Shown here: one piece after another, positions 27,073 to 35,113 of the stretch
Numbering within the stretch: position 1 is the first letter of the stretch
Layout of the letters: every line of letters begins with the position of its first letter
NCBI RefSeq assembly: GCF_000515115.1
Contig: NZ_AZXF01000019.1
Location: 84,300 to 148,299, forward strand
Direction: 5' to 3'
Length of the DNA: 64,000 nucleotides
Source of the DNA: Nocardiopsis sp. CNT312
Lineage (GTDB): Bacteria; Actinomycetota; Actinomycetes; Streptosporangiales; Streptosporangiaceae
Translations under genes and position numbers: made by a program
The notes under the pieces: generated by a model
What the model was told of the DNA's origin: nothing
Database searches by the model: none
Seen by the model: the letters and a program-made list of their open reading frames with translations, nothing else

Positions 27073-27282
27073 ATGTTCCTTCACTGGATTAAATTTTCCT
27101 GGGGTTCTTGGGTCTTAGGTCTTGTTCAGGTGCTCTCTTCCCCGCTGGCTGGTTCTTCCGATCATTGCGGGGTTATTTTTATGCTCTCTTGGGGTTCTTT
27201 GTTAAAGGGGTGCTGGGGTCTCGTCGGGGGCTTGGAGGTCTCGGTCAACGAGTCGGCTCATACCATCTTTTGGATCAAATAA
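27073..27282 (+). CDS. Possible small leader peptide, 69 residues, coupled to the regulator
   Basis: An ATG at 27073 opens a 69-residue frame rich in hydrophobic and tryptophan residues (for example HWIKFSWGSWVLGLVQVL). It ends in TAATG, the ATG being the start of the LuxR-type regulator. The overlap hints at translational coupling. GC here is only about 40%, far below the rest of the window, and no clear ribosome site precedes the ATG. It may be a real leader or small membrane peptide, or simply a chance frame in an untranslated leader. Confidence 0.3.
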   Translation: MFLHWIKFSWGSWVLGLVQVLSSPLAGSSDHCGVIFMLSWGSLLKGCWGLVGGLEVSVNESAHTIFWIK

Positions 27283-27995
27283 TGACCGTGAGTGGCGCAG
27301 AAGATAATTGCTTGGTCAGTCGGGACTCCGAATCTCCGATGCGTGAATCGGGGCTGTGGCGGAACTGTTCGGATCAGTTGGTCGGCACGCAGGTGATCGT
27401 CTCGGTCGCGGACAGTGTGCTGAGGCAGGGTATGCGGACCCTCATGTCTGAATTCCCGCTCTGGGTGCCACTCATCTCTCGGGACGTTCGGAGCGTCGAC
27501 TTCGGATCGATCGACCTGTCCCGCTGCGTCCTGATTCTCGCCGATGCCGACATCGGATCCGTCCAGTGGTCCGATATCCCTCTTTCCTGCAAGGTCTTGA
27601 TCCTGATCAGAGATCCATCGCGAATCGAATTTATGGAGGATTTCTCTAGGGCTGACGGCTTTCTCCTGCAAAGCAAGTTGAATGCAGGGATCATCGCCGA
27701 CGCAGTGTCCCGTGTGCTGTCCGGAGACTTCCCCATGCCCTCTGAAGTGGCACGGGAGCTCCTGCTCCAGGGGTCGCACCAGGTCAGGACGGCGATACGT
27801 TCCACTCGGATAACCGAACGCCAGCGCGAAACCCTGATCCTTCTTTCGGAGGGTCTCAGTAATAGGCAGATCGGGCGGAGGCTTCGTATTTCTGAGCACG
27901 GTGCAAAGCGGTTGGTGACAAGTGTCCTCGCGAAACTCGATGCCCCCAACCGTGCTTCTGCAGTGGCATCGGCGATGCGCCAGGGAATTTTGTAG
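27282..27995 (+). CDS. LuxR-type transcriptional regulator with degenerate receiver domain
   Basis: This 237-residue protein is organised like a NarL/FixJ response regulator. Residues 35-150 resemble a receiver (TQVIVSVADSVLRQGMRTLM), but the phosphoacceptor position is not recognisable (VLILADADIGSVQW), so phosphorylation is doubtful. Residues 170-235 are a LuxR helix-turn-helix: ITERQRETLILLSEGLSNRQIGRRLRISEH and KLDAPNRASAVASAM. It lies at the head of the biosynthetic cluster behind a CebR-box promoter, so it is the likely pathway-specific activator. GC is lower than in neighbouring genes. ATG 27282 lies in a TAATG overlap; ATG 27339 is an alternative. Confidence 0.75.
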   Translation: MTVSGAEDNCLVSRDSESPMRESGLWRNCSDQLVGTQVIVSVADSVLRQGMRTLMSEFPLWVPLISRDVRSVDFGSIDLSRCVLILADADIGSVQWSDIPLSCKVLILIRDPSRIEFMEDFSRADGFLLQSKLNAGIIADAVSRVLSGDFPMPSEVARELLLQGSHQVRTAIRSTRITERQRETLILLSEGLSNRQIGRRLRISEHGAKRLVTSVLAKLDAPNRASAVASAMRQGIL

Positions 27996-28320
27996 TCCAA
28001 TATGAAAGGAATTTGTGCTCTGAATTTCAGGATCACCGCTCCCGAGATGGGGTGTCGAGGGGGCGGTGGCTGTCGGTGAAGATGCAGGTGGAAGACGTAT
28101 GGTGCGCTTCTGGGGTTCCCGGATGGCAAATGGACCTTCCGGGCGGCTTGTCCTGCTGTCCTGTACGGCGTCACTTCGGCCGTAAAGGACGGTCAAGGCC
28201 GAATCGATGGTCCTCCTGGCACGCCGAGGTGTGATCCGAGCAGGTCAGCGGGGAGCAACCCCTGGAACAGCGTTCTCTCGTGGAAACAGTGAATTATCGG
28301 TGTCTCAAGAGAAGGAAGTG
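27996..28320. other. Low-GC intergenic stretch between regulator and small frame
   Basis: About 325 bases with no gene I can support. A 25-codon frame starts at ATG 28002 behind no real ribosome site. A 73-codon frame beginning at TTG 28013 resembles no family. A promoter for the downstream operon may lie here, but I cannot point to convincing -35 and -10 boxes. Confidence 0.4.
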
Positions 28321-28542
28321 GTGAACGTCGTGGCCGACCTTCCTGTCGAACACGTGGGCCGGCGGGCGGACGTACCGGATACGACCTCGGGAAACACGCT
28401 TCTCTCCGCATCGCGGAGCCGGATATTCGACCGGGTATGCCCGGTCGGGTATGGCTGTTCATCCGCTGGATCACACCTTGTCCCGGTCGGCGGACCTCTG
28501 CATGATCGGTGTGTTCCGGAGGTGAGGGATACCGAGAGGTGA
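28321..28542 (+). CDS. Possible 73-residue cysteine-containing small protein
   Basis: A GTG at 28321, preceded by AGAAGGAA, opens a 73-residue frame that ends at TGA 28540-28542, four bases before the acyl-AMP ligase ATG. That spacing is like the other genes of the operon. The product is polar at first and has three cysteines in its second half (DRVCPVGYGCSSAGSH, then DRCVPEV). GC at third positions is about 67%, lower than in neighbours but similar to the nearby regulator. I recognise no family. It could equally be a chance frame. GTG 28300 is an alternative start. Confidence 0.3.
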   Translation: MNVVADLPVEHVGRRADVPDTTSGNTLLSASRSRIFDRVCPVGYGCSSAGSHLVPVGGPLHDRCVPEVRDTER

Positions 28543-28546
28543 GTTG

Positions 28547-30352
28547 ATGGATGTTCTTCCGAAGGTCGAGTCGGGTCCCACCCTTGTCTCCTGCCTTGTG
28601 GCGCACGCGAACTCGGTTCCGAACAAGGAAGCCGTCAGTTTCGTGGCCAATCCCCTGGAGAACTCGGTAGAAACCCTCGATTATGCGGCCCTCGACCGGG
28701 GGGCCCGTCGTGTGGCGGCCCTGCTGCAACGCGACTTCTCCCCGGGAGATCGCGCGCTGCTGCTGTACCCGCCGGGAACGGCGTTCTTCACAGCGTTCAT
28801 CGGGTGCCTCTACGCCGGGGTCGTACCGGCGGTCGCCCCGCTGCCGGACGGCCAGCGGCACCGCAGCGACCGGTCGGGAGAGATGATCCGCAGTATCGGA
28901 GCGTCCGCTCTGCTGACCGAGGAATCAGCGGTGGGGGACACCGGGGCATGGGTCGGCACCCTCGACGACGCTCCTCCCGTCATCGTGACCGACCGGTCCG
29001 AGGAACTTCCCGGCCCCGGCGCCTGGAGCGACCCCGGGACCGGACCCGACCATGTCGCCTTCCTCCAGTTCACCTCCGGATCGACGAGCACGCCCCGCGG
29101 CGTCGTGGTGCGCCACCACAACATCGTTGACAACGCCGAGCACTTCAGCCGGGTCAACGGGTGCGGATCCGAGAACCGCTTCGGCGGCTGGCTGCCGATG
29201 CACCACGATTTCGGCCTGCTGTCCATGTTCCTGTTCCCCCTCTACTACGGGGCGAGCACAGTCCACATGCCGGCGTCCGCCTTCCTGCGGCGTCCGCACT
29301 CCTGGCTCCACCTGATCGACCAACGCGACCTCGACTTCTCCTCCTCTCCGAACTTCGGTTACGACCTGTGTGTTCGCCGTATCACCGATGAACAGGCCGA
29401 GGGGATCGATCTCTCGCGGTGGAAGTGGGCGCTTGACGGTGCCGAACCGGTGCTGCCCGCGACCCTGCGCCGTTTCTCACGGCGGTTCGAGGACTTCGGA
29501 TTCCGTCCCGGAACCCTGGTCGCGGGCTACGGGCTGGCCGAGGCGACCCTCATGGTGACCTGCGACGCCGGGGACGAACCCCCCACCGTGGTCCGCGTCG
29601 ACGCGGCACGCCTGGAGAAGGGCGAGTTCCACCCGGTCCCCGGGGACGAGCCGGGACGCGAACTCGTGCGCTGCGGCGACGTCGAGATCCCCGGCTCCGA
29701 CACACGGCTGCTGATCGTCGACCCGAACACAGGGGATGTCCTGCCCGACGGCGCGGTGGGGGAGATCTGGATCAGCGGCTCCAGCGTGACGCACGGGTAC
29801 TGGGACCGTCCCGAGGAGACCAGGGCGTCGTTCGACGCGGCCACCTCCGACGGGCGGAGCGGGTTCCTCCGTACGGGCGACCTGGCCGTGGTCCACGGCG
29901 GAGGGCTCTACGTCACCGGCCGGATGAAGGAAGTCCTCATCTACCACGGCCGCAACATCTACCCGCATGACCTCGAGGCCGCGGCACGGTCGGCGGACGT
30001 GTGCCTGGAGAACGGCATCGGTGCGGCCTTCACCGTGCGCGGTGCCGAGGACAAGGAGGAGATCGCCCTCGTTCACGAGGTGCAGCCGCGCGGTGCCGAC
30101 GCCGATCGGCTCGAGGAGGTGCTCACCCGGATCCACCGGAGCGTCTCGCGGGAGTTCGGGGTGGCCCTGGGCGCTGTCGTACTCGTACGCCGTGGCGGGG
30201 TCAAACGCACCACCAGCGGAAAGATCCAGCGGCTGAAGATGCGTTCGGCCCTCCTCGACGGGGAGCTCAAACCGGTGGCGGTGCGGGTGTCACCCGCGCT
30301 GAGCGACGCGGTCCCCGAGTCCCTGAGCCGGGTTCGGGGGGAGAAGCGATGA
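28547..30352 (+). CDS. Fatty acyl-AMP ligase (FAAL)
   Basis: This 601-residue member of the adenylate-forming superfamily should activate a free fatty acid as acyl-AMP and load it onto an ACP rather than CoA. The phosphate loop FTSGSTSTPRGVVVRHHNI starts at residue 175. GWLPMHHDFGLL, VAGYGLAEATLMV and FLRTGDLAVVHGG follow, with the C-terminal catalytic lysine in KRTTSGKIQR. WLPMHHDFGL is characteristic of FAALs. ATG 28547 follows AGAGG by seven bases. The next gene overlaps by four bases. Its likely partner is the ACP at 33872. FAAL, ACP and acyl-CoA dehydrogenases occur together in enduracidin- and ramoplanin-type lipid pathways. Confidence 0.88.
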   Translation: MDVLPKVESGPTLVSCLVAHANSVPNKEAVSFVANPLENSVETLDYAALDRGARRVAALLQRDFSPGDRALLLYPPGTAFFTAFIGCLYAGVVPAVAPLPDGQRHRSDRSGEMIRSIGASALLTEESAVGDTGAWVGTLDDAPPVIVTDRSEELPGPGAWSDPGTGPDHVAFLQFTSGSTSTPRGVVVRHHNIVDNAEHFSRVNGCGSENRFGGWLPMHHDFGLLSMFLFPLYYGASTVHMPASAFLRRPHSWLHLIDQRDLDFSSSPNFGYDLCVRRITDEQAEGIDLSRWKWALDGAEPVLPATLRRFSRRFEDFGFRPGTLVAGYGLAEATLMVTCDAGDEPPTVVRVDAARLEKGEFHPVPGDEPGRELVRCGDVEIPGSDTRLLIVDPNTGDVLPDGAVGEIWISGSSVTHGYWDRPEETRASFDAATSDGRSGFLRTGDLAVVHGGGLYVTGRMKEVLIYHGRNIYPHDLEAAARSADVCLENGIGAAFTVRGAEDKEEIALVHEVQPRGADADRLEEVLTRIHRSVSREFGVALGAVVLVRRGGVKRTTSGKIQRLKMRSALLDGELKPVAVRVSPALSDAVPESLSRVRGEKR

Positions 30353-32109
30353 ACGCTGTGACACCTTCCCCGTCTCGCCCCCCGCGCGGAGACACGATGA
30401 CGGTGCCCCACCTGACCCCGTCCGCGCTGGACGAACACCTGGAGCGCTCCGAGCCGTTCACCGAGCCCGTACAGGCACGCCTGGACGAGGCCGAGGAGTT
30501 CCCCGCCGCGGCCTGCCTCGAACTCGACCGGCTCGGGGTCCCCAGCTACTACGTGCCCCAGGCGCTGGGCGGATGGCTGGGGGACTACACCGATCTGATC
30601 CGTGTGATCCGCGCCGTCTCCCGCAAGGACCTCACGGTGGCCATCGCCCACGTCAAGACCTTCCTGGGCGGAGCCACCAGCTGGGTCGCGGCCGAGGAGT
30701 CCCCCGCGGGGCGCACCGGGCAGCAGGCCCGTGCCCTGGCCGACCGGATCGTCGGGGGAGCCGTGGTCTCCTGGGCCCTCACCGAACCGGGACGCGGCAG
30801 TGATCTGCGCTCCGGGGAGACGTTCGCCGAGCACACGCCCTCCGGATACCGCCTCAGCGGGCGCAAGTGGCCGGTCAACAACGCCACACGCAGCGACCTG
30901 CTGACCGTGCTGGCCCGTACGGGGGCCGGGAACGGAGCCCGGGACTTCACCCTTCTCCTGGTCGACAAGGACACCCTCGCCGGGGACGGCTACGAGCACC
31001 TGCCCAAGGCGCGCACCCTGGGCATTCGGGGAGCGGACATCAGCGGGATCGCCTTCGACGGCGCCTTGGTCCCGGAGGGGAGCACCGTCGGTGCACCCGG
31101 GGCCGGGTTCGAGCTGGTTCTCAAGGCGTTCCAGCTCACACGCACCATCTGCGCGGGCCTGTCCCTGGGAGCGGCCGACCACGCCCTCGACGTGACCTGG
31201 CATTTCGTGCGGCAGCGGTATCTGTACGGCAAGGCCCTGCGAGGCTTTCCGCACGTACGCGCCAAGTTCGGTGAGCTGTTCGCCGCCCGCCACACCGTCG
31301 AGGCGCTGTCGATGGTGGCGGGCAGGTCGGTGCACGCCCTGCCGGAGGAGATGAGCGTCTACTCCGCCGTGGTCAAGGCACTGGTGCCCGAGATCGTCGA
31401 CGACGTGGTCATCGGATGCGGAGAGCTGCTCGGATCCCGTGCCTTCCTGAGGGAGGAACTGCGGTCGGGTAGCTTCCAGAAACTGGAACGGGACCATCGG
31501 ATCGTCGGCATCTTCGACGGCAACCGCTACGTCAACCGCCAGTCGCTGATCCGGCAGTTCCCCCGGCTGGGCACGTGCTGGCGTGACGGTGAACTCCGGG
31601 AGCGTGGACTGCACGCGGCCGTCGACCCGAACGCCCCCCTGCCCCGGGACGGCCGGCTCCGCATGATCTCGCGGACCGGGTGCAGCCTGTTGCAGGCCCT
31701 GCCGTACGCGGTGGACGGACTGCGCGCGGCGGGCGCCTCCCCGGCCGCGATCCGCTCCGCCCGGCGCGTCCTGGACCTGTGCGACCGGATGCACGCGGGC
31801 TTCGTCGACGACGACACGCGCACGGCACGCATCGGCGCGGAGCTGTTCGACACGGCCAGGTCCTACGAGCTCTGCGTCGCGGCCTCGGCCGTGATCCACA
31901 CGTTCCTCACACGTGTGGGCCGAGGGGATACGGACGCCGAGTTCGACGAGCTGTGCCTGCGGGCGTCCCTGGCGTTCGTCCTCTCCCGGTTGGAAGGCCG
32001 GCCCGGGGCCCGGGAGGTGTACGGCGCCGTCGCCGACGCGCTGGAGGTCCACCTCGGCCAGGCGGACAGGCTGCCCAGTCCCATGGATGAAGAGGAGCTC
32101 CGCCGATGA
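30349..32109 (+). CDS. Acyl-CoA dehydrogenase-like flavoenzyme (first)
   Basis: This 586-residue protein is longer than a standard acyl-CoA dehydrogenase (about 380). Residues 50-400 carry the fold: FAD-contacting VSWALTEPGRGSDLRS, GYRLSGRKWPVNNATRSD, a middle ISGIAFDGALVPEGSTVG strand and helices with HFVRQRYLYGKALRGFPHVRAKFGELFAARH. The extra C-terminal 170 residues are helical and of unknown role. Probably it oxidises an ACP-bound acyl chain to the enoyl or dienoyl form. ATG 30349 overlaps the ligase stop (ATGA), and its own stop overlaps the next ATG. It is a paralogue of its neighbour, and the two may work as a pair. Confidence 0.8.
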   Translation: MNAVTPSPSRPPRGDTMTVPHLTPSALDEHLERSEPFTEPVQARLDEAEEFPAAACLELDRLGVPSYYVPQALGGWLGDYTDLIRVIRAVSRKDLTVAIAHVKTFLGGATSWVAAEESPAGRTGQQARALADRIVGGAVVSWALTEPGRGSDLRSGETFAEHTPSGYRLSGRKWPVNNATRSDLLTVLARTGAGNGARDFTLLLVDKDTLAGDGYEHLPKARTLGIRGADISGIAFDGALVPEGSTVGAPGAGFELVLKAFQLTRTICAGLSLGAADHALDVTWHFVRQRYLYGKALRGFPHVRAKFGELFAARHTVEALSMVAGRSVHALPEEMSVYSAVVKALVPEIVDDVVIGCGELLGSRAFLREELRSGSFQKLERDHRIVGIFDGNRYVNRQSLIRQFPRLGTCWRDGELRERGLHAAVDPNAPLPRDGRLRMISRTGCSLLQALPYAVDGLRAAGASPAAIRSARRVLDLCDRMHAGFVDDDTRTARIGAELFDTARSYELCVAASAVIHTFLTRVGRGDTDAEFDELCLRASLAFVLSRLEGRPGAREVYGAVADALEVHLGQADRLPSPMDEEELRR

Positions 32110-33836
32110 GCACACCGAACCCGGCCGACAGGGTCGACACGTTGGAGCGCCTGCTCGGGGACCCGGAGGACGTCGGGAACCCCCTGGGGTACGGTCCCCT
32201 TCTGGAGGCCGACGAGGCCGACCTGATGTTCGCCGCAGGGGAGCGGGCCCTGGACGACTTCGGGCTCAACGCCGAGTTCGTCCCCTCCGAGTACGGCGGC
32301 AGGCTGCGCGGCCTGGACACGTTCATCGGCATCATGCGGGCCGTCTACCGCCGCGATCCCTCACTGGGCCTCGGATACGGGTTCAGCTCGTTCATCGCCG
32401 GCGTCAACGTCTGGTCGGCCGGTGACGAGGACCAGTGCCGAGAGGCGGCCTCCCTGCTCCTGAGCGGCCAGCGGATCGCGGCCGCCTATCACGAGCTGGC
32501 CCACGGCAACGACTTCGCCGGCACCGACTGCGCCGCGGTGAGGGACGCCTCCGGGCGCCTCCTCCTGTCAGGCCGCAAGGAAGTGGTGTGCAACATCCAG
32601 CGGTCGAGGGCACTGGTGGTGCTGGCACGCACCGCTGAGGGCCGGGGCAGCCGCAACCATTCACAGCTGCTGATCGATAAGGCCGCGCTCCCCCCCGAGA
32701 CACTCGTCGACCTGCGGCGCTGGCCGAGCGTGGGCATGCGGGGCGTGCAGCTGGGCGGGATGGAGTTTCGCGACTGCCCCGTCCCCGACTCCGCCGTGCT
32801 GGGCGACGAGGGCCAGGGCACCGAGACGGCCCTGCGGTCCTTCCAGCTCACCCGCATCGCCCTGCCCGGGATGCTGTGCGGCGTCCTCGACTCGGGCCTG
32901 CGCCTCGCACAGAGGCTCGCCGTGGAGCGCGAACTCTACGGCGCACCCGTGTCGGCGCTGCCGACCGTCCGGGCGCAGTTGGCCGACGCCTTCGTGGACC
33001 TGTTGATCAGCGACTGCGCCACGACCGTGGCCGCGCGCGGCGTGCACCTGCTGACCGGGCAGTCGAGTGTCCACGCCTCGGCGGTGAAGTACCAGGTCTC
33101 CGGGCACCTGATGGGGGCTATGGACAGCCTGTCTGCCGTGCTCGGCGCCAACTTCTACCTGCGCGAGGGCCGTTACGGCGCCTTCCAGAAGCTGCTGCGG
33201 GACCTCAAGCTCGCGGGGTTCGGCCACGCCGCCCGCGTCGCCTGTCTCGTCACGATGCTGCCGCAGATGCCCGTGCTCGCCCGCCGCGGCTGGACGGAGG
33301 GCCCCGAGGCGCCTTCCGAGGTGTTCCGCCCGGACGTCGAAGTGGGAGCACTGCCCTTCCAGCGGTTGAGCCTCTTCGGGCGGGGGCGCGACAGCCTCCT
33401 GACGGCCCTGGCCACGGGGGCCGAGCGCATGGCGGCGGACGGTGCCGCCGAGGGCGCGGAGGCCGCGGAGCTCCGCACGCTCGTCGGGCAGCTGCTCGAC
33501 GAGTCCGAGGCCCTGCGCCGGGAGTGCGCGCTGCTGCGCCCGTCGGACATCGGGGTGGACGCCCCACCGGAGGTCCTTCGGCTTCCGGCGCGTTACGCGG
33601 CCCTGCTGTCCGCGTCGGCCTGCCTCAACGTCTGGCTGGAGTCGGGGACCCGCGGGGACCCGGCGCTCCAGGACCCCGCCTGGCTGATCGCCGCGCTCCA
33701 CCGCCTGGCCCGGGGCCTGGGACACGCCGGGGTCGACGACATCGGTCCGGTGCGCGAGCGCCTGTACTCACAACTGGCCGAGCGGTACGAGGCCGCTGAG
33801 TCCTTCGACCTGTCACGACGCCGACTGCCGTCCTGA
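32106..33836 (+). CDS. Acyl-CoA dehydrogenase-like flavoenzyme (second)
   Basis: This 576-residue protein shares the long build of the preceding gene. It shows RIAAAYHELAHGNDFAGTD in place of the usual TEP-GSD block, GRKEVVCNIQRSRALVVLART, a VQLGGMEFRDCPVPDSAVLG strand and helix QRLAVERELYGAPVSALPTVRAQL. The altered FAD-facing loop (HELAHGND) suggests changed substrate handling or reduced activity; it may form a heteromer with the first enzyme. The start overlaps the upstream stop (ATGA). A paired dehydrogenase arrangement next to FAAL and ACP fits the synthesis of a multiply unsaturated acyl chain. Confidence 0.75.
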   Translation: MSTPNPADRVDTLERLLGDPEDVGNPLGYGPLLEADEADLMFAAGERALDDFGLNAEFVPSEYGGRLRGLDTFIGIMRAVYRRDPSLGLGYGFSSFIAGVNVWSAGDEDQCREAASLLLSGQRIAAAYHELAHGNDFAGTDCAAVRDASGRLLLSGRKEVVCNIQRSRALVVLARTAEGRGSRNHSQLLIDKAALPPETLVDLRRWPSVGMRGVQLGGMEFRDCPVPDSAVLGDEGQGTETALRSFQLTRIALPGMLCGVLDSGLRLAQRLAVERELYGAPVSALPTVRAQLADAFVDLLISDCATTVAARGVHLLTGQSSVHASAVKYQVSGHLMGAMDSLSAVLGANFYLREGRYGAFQKLLRDLKLAGFGHAARVACLVTMLPQMPVLARRGWTEGPEAPSEVFRPDVEVGALPFQRLSLFGRGRDSLLTALATGAERMAADGAAEGAEAAELRTLVGQLLDESEALRRECALLRPSDIGVDAPPEVLRLPARYAALLSASACLNVWLESGTRGDPALQDPAWLIAALHRLARGLGHAGVDDIGPVRERLYSQLAERYEAAESFDLSRRRLPS

Positions 33837-33871
33837 CCCCGGTCACACCGCACGCACCGAGGAGGGATCCG

Positions 33872-34162
33872 ATGCCCGAAGACAAGAACGAGGCCCCTGT
33901 CAACGATCTGGAGCAGTGGCTGACCCGGCAGGTGGCCACCTACCTGGACCGGAAACCGGAGGAGATCGACCAGCACACGCTGTTCACGGACCACGGACTG
34001 GACTCCGTCTACGCCCTGACCTTCTGCGCCGATATCGAGGACTTTCTGGGGATCACCGTCTCGGACACGCTTCTCTGGGACTACGCGACCATCCGTGCGT
34101 TGGCCGATCACCTGACCGAACTCGTCGCCGGGTCGGGGCGGCAGGGGGCCGGCACGCCATGA
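33872..34162 (+). CDS. Acyl carrier protein (first)
   Basis: This 96-residue carrier protein has the phosphopantetheine site at Ser45 in DHGLDSVYALTFCADIED. The four-helix pattern is clear, with a short charged tail. A GGAGGGATCC ribosome site precedes ATG 33872. It follows the two long dehydrogenases and overlaps the KAS III-like gene by four bases. It is the probable acceptor for the fatty acyl group from the FAAL at 28547. Confidence 0.88.
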   Translation: MPEDKNEAPVNDLEQWLTRQVATYLDRKPEEIDQHTLFTDHGLDSVYALTFCADIEDFLGITVSDTLLWDYATIRALADHLTELVAGSGRQGAGTP

Positions 34163-35094
34163 CAGCACTCGAAGCCGTGTCCGCGTACCTGCCCTCCGAG
34201 CCGGTAACGATCGACGAGATCAGCGAGAGGACCGGGCAGACCCCGCGCCAGCTGCGCCTCTACAAGAGGTTCTACGGGCTCTCGGAGGTCCGCTACGGCA
34301 GGGAGCAGTCGCTCACCGACCTCATGGTCTCGGCCGTGGACGGGCTGAAGGCCCTGTCCGGACAGGAGCACCGTGTGCGCTACCTCGTCCACGCGCGGAC
34401 CCTGCACACGGTGTCCCCCTACCCGGCCAACCCCCTGCACGACGCGCGCCGGAGACTCGGGCTGGAGCACGCCTCGGCGTTCACTCTCACCGAGCACGCC
34501 TGCGCGAGCGGGCTGCTGGCGGTCGACCTCATCGGGCGGCTGCTGCGGGCCGACGGAGACCCCGAGGCCCTAGGCCTGCTCATCACCGGGGAGAAGGCCT
34601 TCACCCCGTTGGCCCAGTACATCCCGGACACCACGTACATGGGTGAGGGTGCGGCCGCGGTCCTCCTGCGGTCCGGGGACACCGGCGGCGACACCCTGCG
34701 CAGCTACGCCTCCCTGACCCGCGGTGAGTTCGCGGCCGGCCTGTGGATGGATCCGGAGGTCTCCAGCCGTTTCCAGGAGGTCTACGAGAAGACCCTGACC
34801 GACGTGATCACACAGGCGCTCGAAGAAGCCGGTATCGGGCTCGAGGATCTGCGGCTGATCCTGCCGCACAACGTCAACAGGCATTCGTGGAGGCGCTTGT
34901 GCAAACGGATGGGATACCCGGCCGACCAGGCTTTTCTCGACAACGTCTCCTGGGTCGGACACTGCTTCTGCGCGGATTCCTTCATCAACTACCGCTCGGC
35001 CGTGGACCATGGCTCCCTCCGTTCGGGCGACTACTACCTGATGGCCGCCGTCGGGTTGGGAGCCACTTTCTCGGCCATGGTTTTCCAGCACTGA
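34159..35094 (+). CDS. KAS III-like thiolase-fold enzyme with altered active site
   Basis: This 311-residue protein has the thiolase fold of beta-ketoacyl-ACP synthase III. Cys115 in LTEHACASGLL is in the nucleophile position and His237 in LPHNVNRHSW matches the second catalytic residue. The third, normally Asn in a GN(T/S) loop, is replaced by His268 in VGHCFCADS. Decarboxylative activity may therefore be changed or lost; acyl transfer or ester/amide formation, as with CerJ- or LnmK-like relatives, is possible. ATG 34159 overlaps the ACP stop. Its position between the acyl-loading and aminoacyl-loading halves suggests that it joins them. Confidence 0.75.
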   Translation: MTALEAVSAYLPSEPVTIDEISERTGQTPRQLRLYKRFYGLSEVRYGREQSLTDLMVSAVDGLKALSGQEHRVRYLVHARTLHTVSPYPANPLHDARRRLGLEHASAFTLTEHACASGLLAVDLIGRLLRADGDPEALGLLITGEKAFTPLAQYIPDTTYMGEGAAAVLLRSGDTGGDTLRSYASLTRGEFAAGLWMDPEVSSRFQEVYEKTLTDVITQALEEAGIGLEDLRLILPHNVNRHSWRRLCKRMGYPADQAFLDNVSWVGHCFCADSFINYRSAVDHGSLRSGDYYLMAAVGLGATFSAMVFQH

Positions 35095-35113
35095 GAGGAC
35101 ATGATTCTTCGCA

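Noticed and set aside
28321..28542. The 73-residue cysteine-bearing frame as a RiPP precursor
   Set aside because: No RiPP maturation enzyme or peptidase is encoded nearby, so I kept it only as a possible small protein.
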